NCBI GenBank assembly: GCA_002104905.1
Contig: MCFE01000305.1
Coordinates: 35,064-99,063 of the forward strand
DNA: 64,000 nucleotides
Origin: Basidiobolus meristosporus CBS 931.73
Taxonomy: Eukaryota; Basidiobolomycota; Basidiobolomycetes; Basidiobolales; Basidiobolaceae
Direction: 5' to 3'
Positions 55,416 through 64,000 of the stretch are shown here, piece by piece. Numbering within the stretch: the stretch's first letter is position 1; each line of letters opens with the position of its first letter. A model generated the notes under the pieces. It saw only the letters and a program-made list of their open reading frames with translations. It ran no database searches and was not told the DNA's origin. The position numbers and the translations under genes are program-made.

Positions 55416-55809
55416 AATGACCAATGTGCCCAATATATCTCAGTTGGGGTTAGGGTTCCAGTTCTTTATTGGTTTAATGCATATTATGATTGAATATAGC
55501 TGCTAAACAAGCAGATACTGATAGATGTAAAGCTAGTGAAAGCAAGAGTGATAGGGGGAATGATAATCACCTCAGGGTGAAGTCAGATCTTATAGGGCAT
55601 AAGCCCAAAAGCACCAAGAATAGCATGTCTGCAGCGGCATTCAGGCAGCTGAGGCACCAGGGAGGTAATGCACCAGACTGCAAACTTGTCAAGTTTAGTG
55701 CAGTCTCCAGAAGTAAGAGAGAGAAGTGGTAAGCCCAACTCCAGGACAGGGAAGACAAACTGCTCAAGTAGAAGAGGCAGCGGGGGGCTGAAGTTGTAGG
55801 AGGAGTAAC
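55416..55809 (-). pseudogene. Diverged non-LTR retrotransposon fragment (L5)
   Basis: The minus-strand frame (about 55,800-55,583) decodes FVFPVLELGLPLLSLTSGD, then LDKFAVWCITSLVPQLP and AILGAFGLMPYKI. This aligns with the post-RT region of the LINE ORF2 at 61,200-61,400 (YVLPVLEFGLHIIPLTSRE, then IRSLVPYLP, ATNGAFGFYP) but is much more distant than the L1-L3 copies. It is cut by the copia LTR at 55,810. Confidence 0.7.
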
Positions 55810-56141
55810 TGTTGTAAAAATTTGTATTTCCACCTAAATATTCACCTGACTTAGTCACTTAGATCATTACCTTCATATCCTAGAGAATACTGACCAAATT
55901 CCTTGTCAGGATTTACTTAGAATATTTACCCAGAACATGAAAATTCTCAAAATTGTCCAAACAGCCCCAAACTTTGCACACATGTTCTTGGGACCTTCCT
56001 TAGCCTATTTTACATGTTTGTAATGCCAAGACCAGGTAAAAGTATAAATACTACTTTTACATTCAATAAATCATCAAGTGAAAACCACTCAATCTACTTG
56101 TCCTCCCAATCACTTCCAATATCTCCAAGACACTTACAGCA
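55810..56141 (+). repeat. 5' LTR of copia copy C4
   Basis: A 332-bp family C LTR (TGTTGTAAAAATTT...CTTACAGCA) with a short internal deletion relative to the C1 LTR. It is followed by an intact primer site ggttatgagccc (56,142-56,153). Confidence 0.88.
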
Positions 56142-56172
56142 GGTTATGAGCCCCAAGCTGTCACTCTCTGCA

Positions 56173-56656
56173 ATGTCTACTACTGCTATTACTGGAATTT
56201 TTTCCTCTGCTGAAAAGTTGGATGGATCTAACTACCAAGTGTGGAAGGTGAAGATGAAGATGCTGCTAAAAGAAAGAGGCCTTTGGGATATTGTCATAGG
56301 AGAAGAATGCTCTCCTAAAAACGTGGGAGAGGAAGCCTCAAAGTACCAGAAGAAAGAACAAAATGCCTTTAACTGCATTTGCCTTAATGTTAAAGACAAA
56401 TTGCTAATTCAATGCTCAAGAGCAAAAATGGCAAAGAATGCCTGGAAGGCATTAGAAGACACCTACCAGTCATGTTCAGCTGCTAAGAAAATGTATCTGA
56501 GACAAAAATTCTTTACTACAAAGATGCTGCCAGGAGAAGAAATGAAAATTTATTTAATAGAGTTACCCTGCTGGTAGATGAGATGGAATCTGTGGACATA
56601 CCAACTACTGATGAGGATGTGATAGTTACTATCCTGAATAGCCTGACAGACAGATT
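56173..56656 (+). pseudogene. Copia C4 gag, cut by a LINE insertion
   Basis: Gag from ATG 56,173 is open to 56,577 (EKLDGSNYQVWKVKMKMLL, NVGEEASKYQKKEQ). A frameshift and stop occur in the region that C1 reads as RITLLVDEME. The sequence breaks at cagatt (56,656), where the C-rich LINE tail begins. The rest of the element is expected beyond the LINE array. Confidence 0.85.
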
Positions 56657-58712
56657 TTAGGGGTTAGGGGGAGGGAAAGTCACCAAGTTGGTGAAATCTT
56701 TATTTGAGTTAAGAACTAATTTAAGTACAAATAAAGAAGCCAATTAAGAGGTCTTGAACCTTTCTAATAAGTAATTTAATTTATGTTTTGCTTCATCTCT
56801 AATGTTTGTTTCAATAAAGTAAAGCCCATCAGGGGTAAATATAAAATTCAGGGGTTTTGGGGGAAGTATAAATTGTAGATGTTTTTGATCAATATAATCC
56901 AAGACTGGAACCCAGCCTGGGATTAGGTGTAGTAGGAAAGGTGTGTGGACCTGTAAGTAGCTCTGCCACATAGATCTTAGATGGTCCTGAGCCAGTAGTC
57001 TTGGTTTCTCAGCTTTTTGAAGTTTTGAAGCAAGCTCTGTTACTACAGCAGAGCCAACCAGGGTGTGCCGGCAAGAAGATTTCAGGGAGGAGTTAGATTG
57101 AAGCCATTGTTTGATGGAGGGGTTGTGTGATTTCTGAAGTCTGACAAGGAAGGAAGCACAGAGATAGACCATTTGGATTTGGTATGGGTAGAACCCAAAG
57201 GCTCCATTAGTTGCATGGATATAGGGAGATACTGGAAGATAAGGTACCAAGGATCTGATACACTGATGAAGAAATTTATCCAGGCGGTGTGGTGGTGTAT
57301 AGGTCCAAGGGAGAGATACGTCCAACACTTCTCAAGTGTTTTGTGTGTGGGGTGTTCACTGGGTGCGATAACCTCTGGCAAAAGCTTGCTAGGAATACTT
57401 GGGTTCTGTCTCTAATCTAATGTGAAGGGGAATAAAGCCACAAGCTTGTCAAGGGAAAACTATTGAGCTACAATCCCCAACTTAGTTGGCGTCTTAACAA
57501 AAGTATGTGCTGGGTTCAGCGTCCTTTGAGATGACAATGTACTAAAGCTTCCAAAGTCAAAACAACTGTAAACTCCACCAGCAGGGACTTGATAAGAATG
57601 CAGCTGTGGTCAATAGTTACAAAGACAGAAAAGTATCTTTGCCTGTACAAGAACAAACTTGGGAAAGAATCAAATATAATAAAAGATACCTACTCTGAGT
57701 ATTCCTCACAAGTAGTGCCTCCAAGGTCAGTTGGCTGTCAGCACGGTTTCCTGGGAGTGTCCTGTGGTCTAGGGTTGGAAGTTCAGGTAGCAGCAGGTAG
57801 CAGTGATCACACTAATCAACAAGTCGGTATATTGATAAAAGGGATGATGATTTATTGTTGAGGGATAGCCTCCCTTATATACTTTTCTTACTGGCTAAGT
57901 GATTACTAATCATGGTGTTCCAGAAGGTTCCGGATATCAATAGAAATCTTAATGACATCAGAATGACCTAAGAATGTTCTAAGTAGGTGCCGGAAGGTTC
58001 TAAGAGGCACAGCACATCCAACCAATCAGGAATCAGTATTCTGAAACCTGTGTAACATGGGGATACCATATATGGTATGGAAATGGTAGGGATGGTGACA
58101 CGGGTTGATCATGTGTCACGGGTACTGGCGCGGGTACTTGCCTAATATAGAAGCACTTGTAACTAGTAATCTTACATAAAGTGAGGGGTAACTTATGCAA
58201 TACGGTAAGCAGGTGTGATAGTCAACCAGCTTATGGGATAGTACTGATTGGGTAAGACAAATGGGATAAAACTAAAATGAGTGTAGTAGGGATATAGGGA
58301 AGTAGAAAATAAGGGAATGAGCACATCTGTCAGTGGGTGTCACTGTCACCCCACTACAGCGGTGAAGTTCTCTGGAGGTTAGGGGTATAATGTGGAGACC
58401 AAATTCAAGTACTGGCAGTACATACTGCTTCAGAAGTATAGGGATCTTTTGAATTGGAGTGTCTGGAGTGACTACTACCAGAAGCTTTTTGAGAGCCTGT
58501 TGGGCAAGATGGATCCTATTATTCAGGTGGAGCTTTGAGTCAATCCCATGATGACAAAGTGGCAGACCTAGATATATTGCAGTTTGTGGTGGCAGAATGC
58601 TAGTGTTCTGTATAGTTATAGTGCACCCAATTGGGACTGACTTGGAAATTGAGAGTGAGAGGTTGTTGGCAGCCAAGTACTTCTCAATGATGGCAGTGTC
58701 TGCTATGGGATT
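56657..58712 (-). mobile_element. Non-LTR retrotransposon copy L3 (5'-truncated, with LTR insertion)
   Basis: 3' end at 56,657 with the tail ccctccccctaacccctaaaa (minus sense, split here as ccctccccctaacc + cctaaaa) and the hairpin just inside it. The ORF2 C-terminal part is split by a 1,071-bp solo LTR. The 5' boundary is AATCCC at 58,712. The remaining coding part starts after the RT active site (NPIADTAIIEK onward). Confidence 0.88.
57288..58358 (-). mobile_element. Solo LTR of gypsy family G (1,071 bp)
   Basis: The LTR interrupts L3 exactly. The LINE reads caggcgg before it and gcggtgaag after it, while intact copies read caggcggtgaag, giving a 4-bp GCGG duplication (57,284-57,287 and 58,359-58,362). 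The ends are tgtggtggtg and caccccactaca (TG...CA). It is homologous to the truncated gypsy LTR at 20,967-21,240, which fixes its family and orientation. Confidence 0.88.
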
Positions 58713-60675
58713 TAGGGTTAGGGGAGGGAAAGTCACCAAGTTGGTGAAATCTTTATTTGAGTTAAGAACTAATCTAAGTACAAATAAAGAAGCCAATTCA
58801 GAGGTCTAGAACCCCTCTAATAAGTAATCTAATTTATGTTTTGTTTCATCTCTAATGTTTGTTTCAATAAAGTAAAGCTCATCAGGGGTAAATATAAAAT
58901 TCAGGGGTTTTGGGGGGAGTACAAATTGTAGATGTTTCTGATCAATATAATCCAAGACTGGAACCCAGCCTGGGATTAGGTGCAGTAGGAAAGGTGTATG
59001 GACTTGTAAGTAGCTCTGCCACATAGATCTTAAATGGTCCTGAGCCAGTAGTCTTGGTTTCTCAGCTTTTTGAAGTTTTGAAGCAAGCTCTGTTACTACA
59101 GCAGAGCCAACCAGGGTGTGCCAGCAAGAAGATTTCAGGGAGGAGTCAGATTGAAGCCATTGTTGGATGGAGGGGTTATGTGACTTCTGAAGTTTGACTA
59201 GGAAGGAAGCACGGAGATAGATCATTTGGATTTGGTATGGGTAGAACCCAAAGGCTCCATTAGTTGCATGGATATAGGGAGATACTGGAAGATAAGGTAC
59301 CAAGGATCTGATACACTGATAGAGAAATTTATCCAGGCGGTGAAGTTCTCGGGAGGTTAGGGGTATAATGTGGAGACCAAATTCAAGTACTGGCAGCACA
59401 TACTGCTTCAGAAGTATAGGGATCTTTTGAATTGGAGTGTCTGGAGTGACTACTACCAGAAGCTTTTTGAGAGCCTGTTGGGCAAGACGGATCCTATTAT
59501 TCAGGTGGAGCTTGGAGTCAATCCCATGTTGACAAAACGGCAGACCTAGATATATTGCAGTTTGTTGTGGCAGAATGCTAGTGTTCTGTATAGTTGTAGT
59601 GCATCCTATTGGGACTGTCTTGGAAATTGAGAGTGAGAGGTTGTTGGCAGCCAAGTACTTCTCAATGATGGCAGTGTCTGCTATGGGATTAGGAGTAGCA
59701 ATCTTGATATCATCCGCATAGAGAGTTAGTAGTGGATAGGGAGAATCTGGTGAGGGGCCTTTTGGAAATAAAGGAAAGTCATGTAGGAATATCACAAATA
59801 ATAAGGGACCTAGTACAGATCCTTGGACTACTCCATTTGGAACCTCATAAGTCTCTGATGTACAACTTGGATGCAAAATTTTGGCTGAGTTCTCACAAAA
59901 TAGAGAACGTACAAGAAGGGTCATTGGTAGTGTGGTAACTGCTAATAGCTTTCTCCAAAGCAGAGCTCTGTCCACAGAGTCAAAGGCTTTAGTAATGTCA
60001 AACAGAATGGTTGGCAATGAGAATTGAAGTGAATGATCATGGCTTAGCACTACAGCCATATCCAAGGAGAGTTTGGGCAAGAAGCCAAACTGAGAAGGAA
60101 GGAATGGATATAGTTGAGATTGCAAGGATTTTGCTATTATAAGCTCAAAGATTTTCCGGCAGGTTGGTAGGAGTGAAACTGGCCGGTAAGAACCTGGGAG
60201 TGAGTGTTTCCCCTTCCCTTTGTATAAGGGTATTACATTTGCCTGTGACCAGGCCTTTGGGGTAGTCAATTGTTGGGCACAGATAGAGTAGAATGGGAGA
60301 AGTAAGTGACTCATTTTGGAGTAGCACACCCGGAGTAGATTGTAGGTAATCAAGTCATGTCCAGGTGCAGTATTTGCAGGAAGCTTCTTTAAAATTTTCT
60401 CCAGAAGCTTTGCTGAAACCAAAATTGGAGATGTTGTACTGCTAGATATGTCACCAGTATGGTAGAAAGGAGGAGTGGGATGCACGGTTGAATCAAAGAA
60501 TATAGGGGCCAGTTTGTCTGGTGATGGTATACTCCTTGCTTGGGGTCTCATGGCTTTGTATACTCTTGATATGGACCTTGTGGTGGCATTCATATTTACT
60601 AAGGGCAAGGTATCCATGATATGAGCCCATAATCTAGTATGCTCAGTGATCTGTAGTGACTTGGAGTAGGAGATT
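58713..60675 (-). mobile_element. Non-LTR retrotransposon copy L2 (5'-truncated)
   Basis: 3' end with tail ccctcccctaaccctaaa (minus sense). The ORF2 portion 60,617-58,806 (603 codons) is open and contains the complete RT. The 5' boundary is AATCTCC at 60,675, immediately followed by the L1 tail. It is nearly identical to L1 over the shared ~1.9 kb. Confidence 0.9.
58806..60617 (-). CDS. LINE L2 ORF2 fragment: reverse transcriptase
   Basis: 603 codons from an internal ATG; the endonuclease part is missing by truncation. RT motifs: KLPANTAPGHDLITY, SYRPVSLLPTCRKIFELII, QFGFLPKLS, DITKAFDSVDRALLW, GVVQGSVLGPLLFVIFLHD, the active-site box LTLYADDIKIA and the thumb region. No RNase H or CCHC domain follows. 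An open frame of this length indicates recent insertion, but a truncated copy cannot move by itself. Confidence 0.85.
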   Translation of the reverse strand: MDTLPLVNMNATTRSISRVYKAMRPQARSIPSPDKLAPIFFDSTVHPTPPFYHTGDISSSTTSPILVSAKLLEKILKKLPANTAPGHDLITYNLLRVCYSKMSHLLLPFYSICAQQLTTPKAWSQANVIPLYKGKGKHSLPGSYRPVSLLPTCRKIFELIIAKSLQSQLYPFLPSQFGFLPKLSLDMAVVLSHDHSLQFSLPTILFDITKAFDSVDRALLWRKLLAVTTLPMTLLVRSLFCENSAKILHPSCTSETYEVPNGVVQGSVLGPLLFVIFLHDFPLFPKGPSPDSPYPLLTLYADDIKIATPNPIADTAIIEKYLAANNLSLSISKTVPIGCTTTIQNTSILPQQTAIYLGLPFCQHGIDSKLHLNNRIRLAQQALKKLLVVVTPDTPIQKIPILLKQYVLPVLEFGLHIIPLTSRELHRLDKFLYQCIRSLVPYLPVSPYIHATNGAFGFYPYQIQMIYLRASFLVKLQKSHNPSIQQWLQSDSSLKSSCWHTLVGSAVVTELASKLQKAEKPRLLAQDHLRSMWQSYLQVHTPFLLHLIPGWVPVLDYIDQKHLQFVLPPKPLNFIFTPDELYFIETNIRDETKHKLDYLLEGF

Positions 60676-60712
60676 TAGGGGGGGGAGGGAAAGTCACCAA
60701 GTTGGTGAAATC
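60676..60712 (-). other. LINE 3' terminal hairpin and C-rich tail (L1)
   Basis: Minus-strand order: gatt, TCACCA-ACT-TGGTGA (6-bp stem, 3-nt loop), ctttccctccccccccctaaa, then the target AATC. The same layout ends L2 (58,713-58,749) and L3 (56,657-56,695). It is the likely recognition structure for the reverse transcriptase. Confidence 0.7.
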
Positions 60713-60766
60713 TTTATTTGAGTTAAGAACTAATCTAGGTACAAATAAAGAAGCCAATTAAGAGGT

Positions 60767-63616
60767 CTAGAACCTCTCTAATAAATAATCTAATTTATGT
60801 TTTGTTTCATCTCTAATGTTTGTTTCAATAAAGTAAAGCTCATCAGGGGTAAATATAAAATTCAGGAGTTTTGGGGGAAGTACAAATTGTAGATGTTTCT
60901 GATCAATATAATCCAAGACTGGAACCCAGCCTGGGATTAGGTGTAGTAGGAAAGGTGTGTGGACTTGTAAGTAGCTCTGCCACATAGATCTTAGATGGTC
61001 CTGAGCCAGTAGTCTTGGTTTCTCAGCTTTTTGAAGTTTTGAAGCAAGCTCTGTTACTACAGCAGTGCCAACCAGGGTGTGCCAGCAAGAAGATTTCAGG
61101 GAGGAGTTAGATTGAAGCCATTGTTTGATGGAGGGGTTATGTGATTTCTGAAGTTTGACTAGGAAGGAAGCACGGAGATAGACCATTCGGATTTGGTTTG
61201 GGTAGAAGCCAAAGGCTCCATTTGTTGCATGGATATAGGGAGATACTGGGAGATAAGGTACCAAGGATCTGATACACTGATGGAGAAATTTATCCAGGCG
61301 GTGAAGTTCTCTGGAGGTTAGGGGTATAATGTGGAGACCAAACTCAAGTACCGGCAGTACATACTGCTTCAGAAGTATAGGGATCTTTTGAATTGGAGTG
61401 TCTGGAGTGACTACTACCAGAAGCTTTTTGAGAGCCTGTTGAGCAAGACGGATCCTATTATTCAGGTGGAGCTTTGAGTCAATCCCATGTTGACAAAACG
61501 GCAGACCTAGATATATTGCAGTTTGTTGTGGCAGAATGCTAGTGTTCTGTATAGTTGTAGTGCATCCAATTGGGACTGTCTTGGAAATTGAGAGTGAGAG
61601 GTTGTTGGCAGCCAAGTACTTCTCAATGATGGCAGTGTCTGCTATGGGATTAGGAGTAGCAATCTTGATATCATCCGCATAGAGAGTTAGTAGTGGATAG
61701 GGAGAGTCTGGTGAGGGGCCTTTTGGAAATAAAGGAAAGTCATGTAGGAATATCACAAATAGTAAGGGACCTAGTACAGATCCTTGGACTACTCCATTTG
61801 GAACCTCATAAGTCTCTGATGTACAACTTGGATGCAAAATTTTGGCTGAGTTCTCACAAAATAGAGAACGTACAAGAAGGGTCATTGGTAGTGTGGTAAC
61901 TGCTAATAGCTTTCTCCAAAGCAGAGCTCTGTCCACAGAGTCAAAGGCTTTAGTAATGTCAAACAGAATGGTTGGCAATGAGAATTGAAGTGAATGATCA
62001 TGGCTTAGCACTACAGCCATATCCAAGGAGAGTTTGGGCAAGAAGCCAAACTGAGAAGGATGGAATGGATATAGTTGAGATTGCAAGGATCTTGCAATTA
62101 TAAGCTCAAAGATTTTCCGGCAGGTTGGCAGGAGTGAAACTGGCCGGTAAGAACCTGGGAGTGAGTGTTTCCCCTTCCCTTTGTATAAGGGTATTACATT
62201 TGCCTGTGACCAGGCCTTTGGGGTAGTCAATTGTTGGGCACAGATAGAGTAGAATGGGAGAAGTAAGTGACTCATTTTGGAGTAGCACACCCGGAGTAGA
62301 TCGTAGGTAATCAAGTCATGTCCAGGTGCAGTATTTGCAGGAAGCTTCTTTAAAATTTTCTCCAGAAGCTTTGCTGAAACCAAAATTGGAGATGTTGGAC
62401 TGCTAGATATGTTACCAGTATGGTAGAAAGGAGGAGTGGGATGCACGGTTGAATCAAAGAATATAGGGGCCAGTTTGTCTGGTGATGGTATACTCCTTGC
62501 TTGGGGTCTCATGGCTTTATATACTCTTGATATGGACCTTGTGGTGGCATTCATATTTACTAAGGGCAAGGTATCCATGATATGAGCCCATAATCTAGTA
62601 TGCTCAGTGATCTGTAGTGACTTGGAGTAGGAGATTGCGCTTTCCAGGAGGTTCTGTGTTTTTGGGTTAGGGAAACATAGGTAGCTGGAATTTAAGGCAG
62701 AAATGATGGATTTCCATTTAAGTTGGTTTGCAGATGGCTTTTGGTAGGACTTGGTGGGCAGGGCCAGACAGCCAGTGATTATGATGAAATGCTGGTAAAA
62801 TAGCCATAATGCATTTATATCATCACAAATCCATGCAGGTAAGCTGGGAAATGCATATTCTGTAAGCAAGGATAGGTAGTTGGCAAAGTCCTGTGTCTGT
62901 GATACTGAAGCTTTGGCTGGCAGGATTGTAAATGGCTGAAGAAGGGTGCCAATTGGTAGGGTTTTTCTGGCAGAAATGATAATATGTATTGGCTTGTGAT
63001 CAGATTTCTCTAGTGAACCACAGCTGATATCCTCTGGAATGCTTGTAACCTGGTGGATGTACTGTAAGGCAGCTGGAGTAGCTGTTACCCAGTCAACACA
63101 ACGTTGAGCTTGCTGAGTGTTTACAGTGACCAGATGGTTTTGTCGGAGGAACTTTGTAAAGTGCTCCTCTCTAGTTCTAAGTCTGGATGAAATAGTGGTG
63201 ATATTTTCAGGGTGGGGAATATTTGTATCTCCCACTACCATACAAGGGATTGATGAGCTGTTAATGAATTCTGATGTGGCCAAGAAAATTGCCAGTGTTA
63301 TGGAGTTAGACAGAGATGGAGGGAGATAGATAATAATGGCTACTATAGTTGGAAGTGTTAGAGCATAGCAGTAATACTCATAGATGATGGATACATTTGC
63401 TGAGGGTGCAAGCTTAGAAGATGAAAGAGCAACAAGTGCCATTGAGTGAGCTGGAAATCTTGGGTGAGCAGATGAATATGCATTCAGTCTAGAGGGAAGT
63501 TTTGGCAACTTAACATCAATTAGTAGGAGCAAGGAATATTCCTTTTTCAGTAAGTTTTCTAATTCAGCTACAGTTGGAGTGATGGAGTTGCAATTGAGTA
63601 AGAGTATGTTTTGTAG
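60767..63616 (-). CDS. LINE L1 ORF2: endonuclease-like and reverse transcriptase
   Basis: An open frame of about 950 codons follows directly, in the same frame, after the ORF1 TGA. The first near-cognate start is a TTG at 63,532 and no ATG is suitably placed, so initiation is unclear. The N-terminal region has APE-type endonuclease landmarks: an LLLNCNS start, VVGDTNIPHPEN (usual GDFN), VDWVTA and SDHKPIHII. The position that normally carries the catalytic Glu (LLQET-like) reads LLLIDVKL. The RT domain is complete, with LTLYADDIKIA. No RNase H or zinc knuckle is present. The clade is not resolved; it is closer in style to jockey/CR1-like elements than to restriction-enzyme-type LINEs. Confidence 0.85.
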   Translation of the reverse strand, partial: LQNILLLNCNSITPTVAELENLLKKEYSLLLLIDVKLPKLPSRLNAYSSAHPRFPAHSMALVALSSSKLAPSANVSIIYEYYCYALTLPTIVAIIIYLPPSLSNSITLAIFLATSEFINSSSIPCMVVGDTNIPHPENITTISSRLRTREEHFTKFLRQNHLVTVNTQQAQRCVDWVTATPAALQYIHQVTSIPEDISCGSLEKSDHKPIHIIISARKTLPIGTLLQPFTILPAKASVSQTQDFANYLSLLTEYAFPSLPAWICDDINALWLFYQHFIIITGCLALPTKSYQKPSANQLKWKSIISALNSSYLCFPNPKTQNLLESAISYSKSLQITEHTRLWAHIMDTLPLVNMNATTRSISRVYKAMRPQARSIPSPDKLAPIFFDSTVHPTPPFYHTGNISSSPTSPILVSAKLLEKILKKLPANTAPGHDLITYDLLRVCYSKMSHLLLPFYSICAQQLTTPKAWSQANVIPLYKGKGKHSLPGSYRPVSLLPTCRKIFELIIARSLQSQLYPFHPSQFGFLPKLSLDMAVVLSHDHSLQFSLPTILFDITKAFDSVDRALLWRKLLAVTTLPMTLLVRSLFCENSAKILHPSCTSETYEVPNGVVQGSVLGPLLFVIFLHDFPLFPKGPSPDSPYPLLTLYADDIKIATPNPIADTAIIEKYLAANNLSLSISKTVPIGCTTTIQNTSILPQQTAIYLGLPFCQHGIDSKLHLNNRIRLAQQALKKLLVVVTPDTPIQKIPILLKQYVLPVLEFGLHIIPLTSRELHRLDKFLHQCIRSLVPYLPVSPYIHATNGAFGFYPNQIRMVYLRASFLVKLQKSHNPSIKQWLQSNSSLKSSCWHTLVGTAVVTELASKLQKAEKPRLLAQDHLRSMWQSYLQVHTPFLLHLIPGWVPVLDYIDQKHLQFVLPPKLLNFIFTPDELYFIETNIRDETKHKLDYLLERF

Positions 63617-63817
63617 TCAGGCAGACTCTGAGGTTGCCTGTTCCTGCTGAAACTCTTGCACTGCCCTTTGTAAATTTCCAGAATTATTCCACAACTCTTC
63701 AAATGGAGCTTGTGTAATGTCTTTCAGGATTCTAATTGCTTCCTCTTTCAAGAAGTAGGCCACATCATAGGTTGGAGCCTGTTTCTTAATGGCAGCAAAG
63801 AAAGCCATAATGGCCAT
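63617..63817 (-). CDS. LINE L1 ORF1, C-terminal remainder
   Basis: 66 codons (MAIMAFFAAIKKQ ... EQATSESA) rich in helix-forming residues with a Gln/Glu-rich end, ending in TGA. The frame stays open for a few codons upstream until the L4 tail at about 63,840, so the N-terminus of ORF1 is missing. It shares its reading frame with ORF2. Confidence 0.55.
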   Translation of the reverse strand: MAIMAFFAAIKKQAPTYDVAYFLKEEAIRILKDITQAPFEELWNNSGNLQRAVQEFQQEQATSESA

Positions 63818-63840
63818 GTGAGCTGGGGGCTTGTTGAATA

Positions 63841-64000
63841 GGTTAGGGGGGGGAGACAGTCACCAACAGGTGAAATCTTTATTTCAGTTGAAACAAAGAA
63901 GCCAGCGCTACTGTTGTAGCTTTGATACAAGAGTGTGTAGCTGAGGGGAATTTGTAGGTAAGTTAATAAGAAGTGATGATAGTTCTTCAGTGCTCAAGAC
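63841..64000 (-). mobile_element. Non-LTR retrotransposon copy L4, 3' end (runs off window)
   Basis: The 3' UTR has a related but different hairpin (TCACC-TGTT-GGTGA) and tail gtctcccccccctaacc, facing the same way as L1-L3. It represents a sister subfamily. Coding sequence lies beyond the window. Confidence 0.75.

Larger units (their letters stand above)
60676..63840 (-). mobile_element. Non-LTR retrotransposon copy L1 (longest copy)
   Basis: It spans a short ORF1 end, a complete ORF2 and the 3' UTR with hairpin TCACCA-ACT-TGGTGA and tail ccctccccccccctaaa. Its 5' limit is set by the neighbouring L4 tail at 63,841. The 3' end abuts L2 at an AATC. Confidence 0.9.

Overview
The window reads as nuclear DNA of a fungus, probably an early-diverging (non-Dikarya) lineage. 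The grounds are short GT-AG introns of about 50-150 bp, compact genes with TATA boxes 30-200 bp from the start codon, a Kre9/Knh1-like wall-type domain, an ADH6-type dehydrogenase, a fungal-type DHA2 transporter relic and a Pcl-type cyclin. These sit beside animal-like genes that yeasts lack or rarely keep: Integrator subunit INTS7, the prefoldin-like protein UXT and a trypsin-type protease. The exact taxon cannot be fixed from sequence alone.

The layout is a gene island between two transposon-dominated blocks. About 1-23,600 is AT-rich and holds layered mobile elements. These are an old decayed repeat family of unknown type in several copies (family R, with ~205-bp tandem coding units, and an associated zinc-finger-like exon, family Z), Ty1/copia elements of three LTR families (A, B, C), a Ty3/gypsy fragment (family G) and small inverted-repeat elements. 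Element B is a complete, young LTR element with no recognisable gag-pol. About 24,400-46,400 is GC-richer and carries the host genes, most with introns: a secreted single-pass membrane protein (-), two tandem C2H2 zinc-finger proteins (+), a DEK_C/SWIB chromatin protein (+), a mitochondrial PDK/BCKDK-family kinase (+), a Pcl-type cyclin (-), an 18-exon INTS7 (-), UXT (+), a small secreted cysteine-rich chitin-binding-like protein (-), a trypsin-like protease with a GPI-like tail (-), a peroxisomal 4CL-type acyl-CoA ligase (+) and a sodium:solute symporter (+).

From about 47,000 to the end transposons return. There are decayed and deleted copia C copies with LTRs nested inside LTRs, one intact ADH6-like gene (52,421-53,491) and one broken DHA2 transporter (54,419-55,415). 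The last 8 kb is a head-to-tail, minus-strand array of at least four non-LTR retrotransposon copies (L4-L1-L2-L3). At three junctions the upstream copy ends in a C-rich, telomere-like tail joined to an AATC target.

The host genes do not form a pathway. Loose links are transcription and chromatin (zinc fingers, SWIB, INTS7), extracellular or wall-facing functions (Kre9-like protein, cysteine-rich protein, protease), and uptake or metabolism (acyl-CoA ligase, symporter, ADH, PDK). The strongest unusual signals are the LINE array with hairpin 3' ends and telomere-like tails, the R/Z repeat family, the non-autonomous LTR element B, half-tRNA priming sites in all three copia families, and a full-length INTS7 in a fungal genome.
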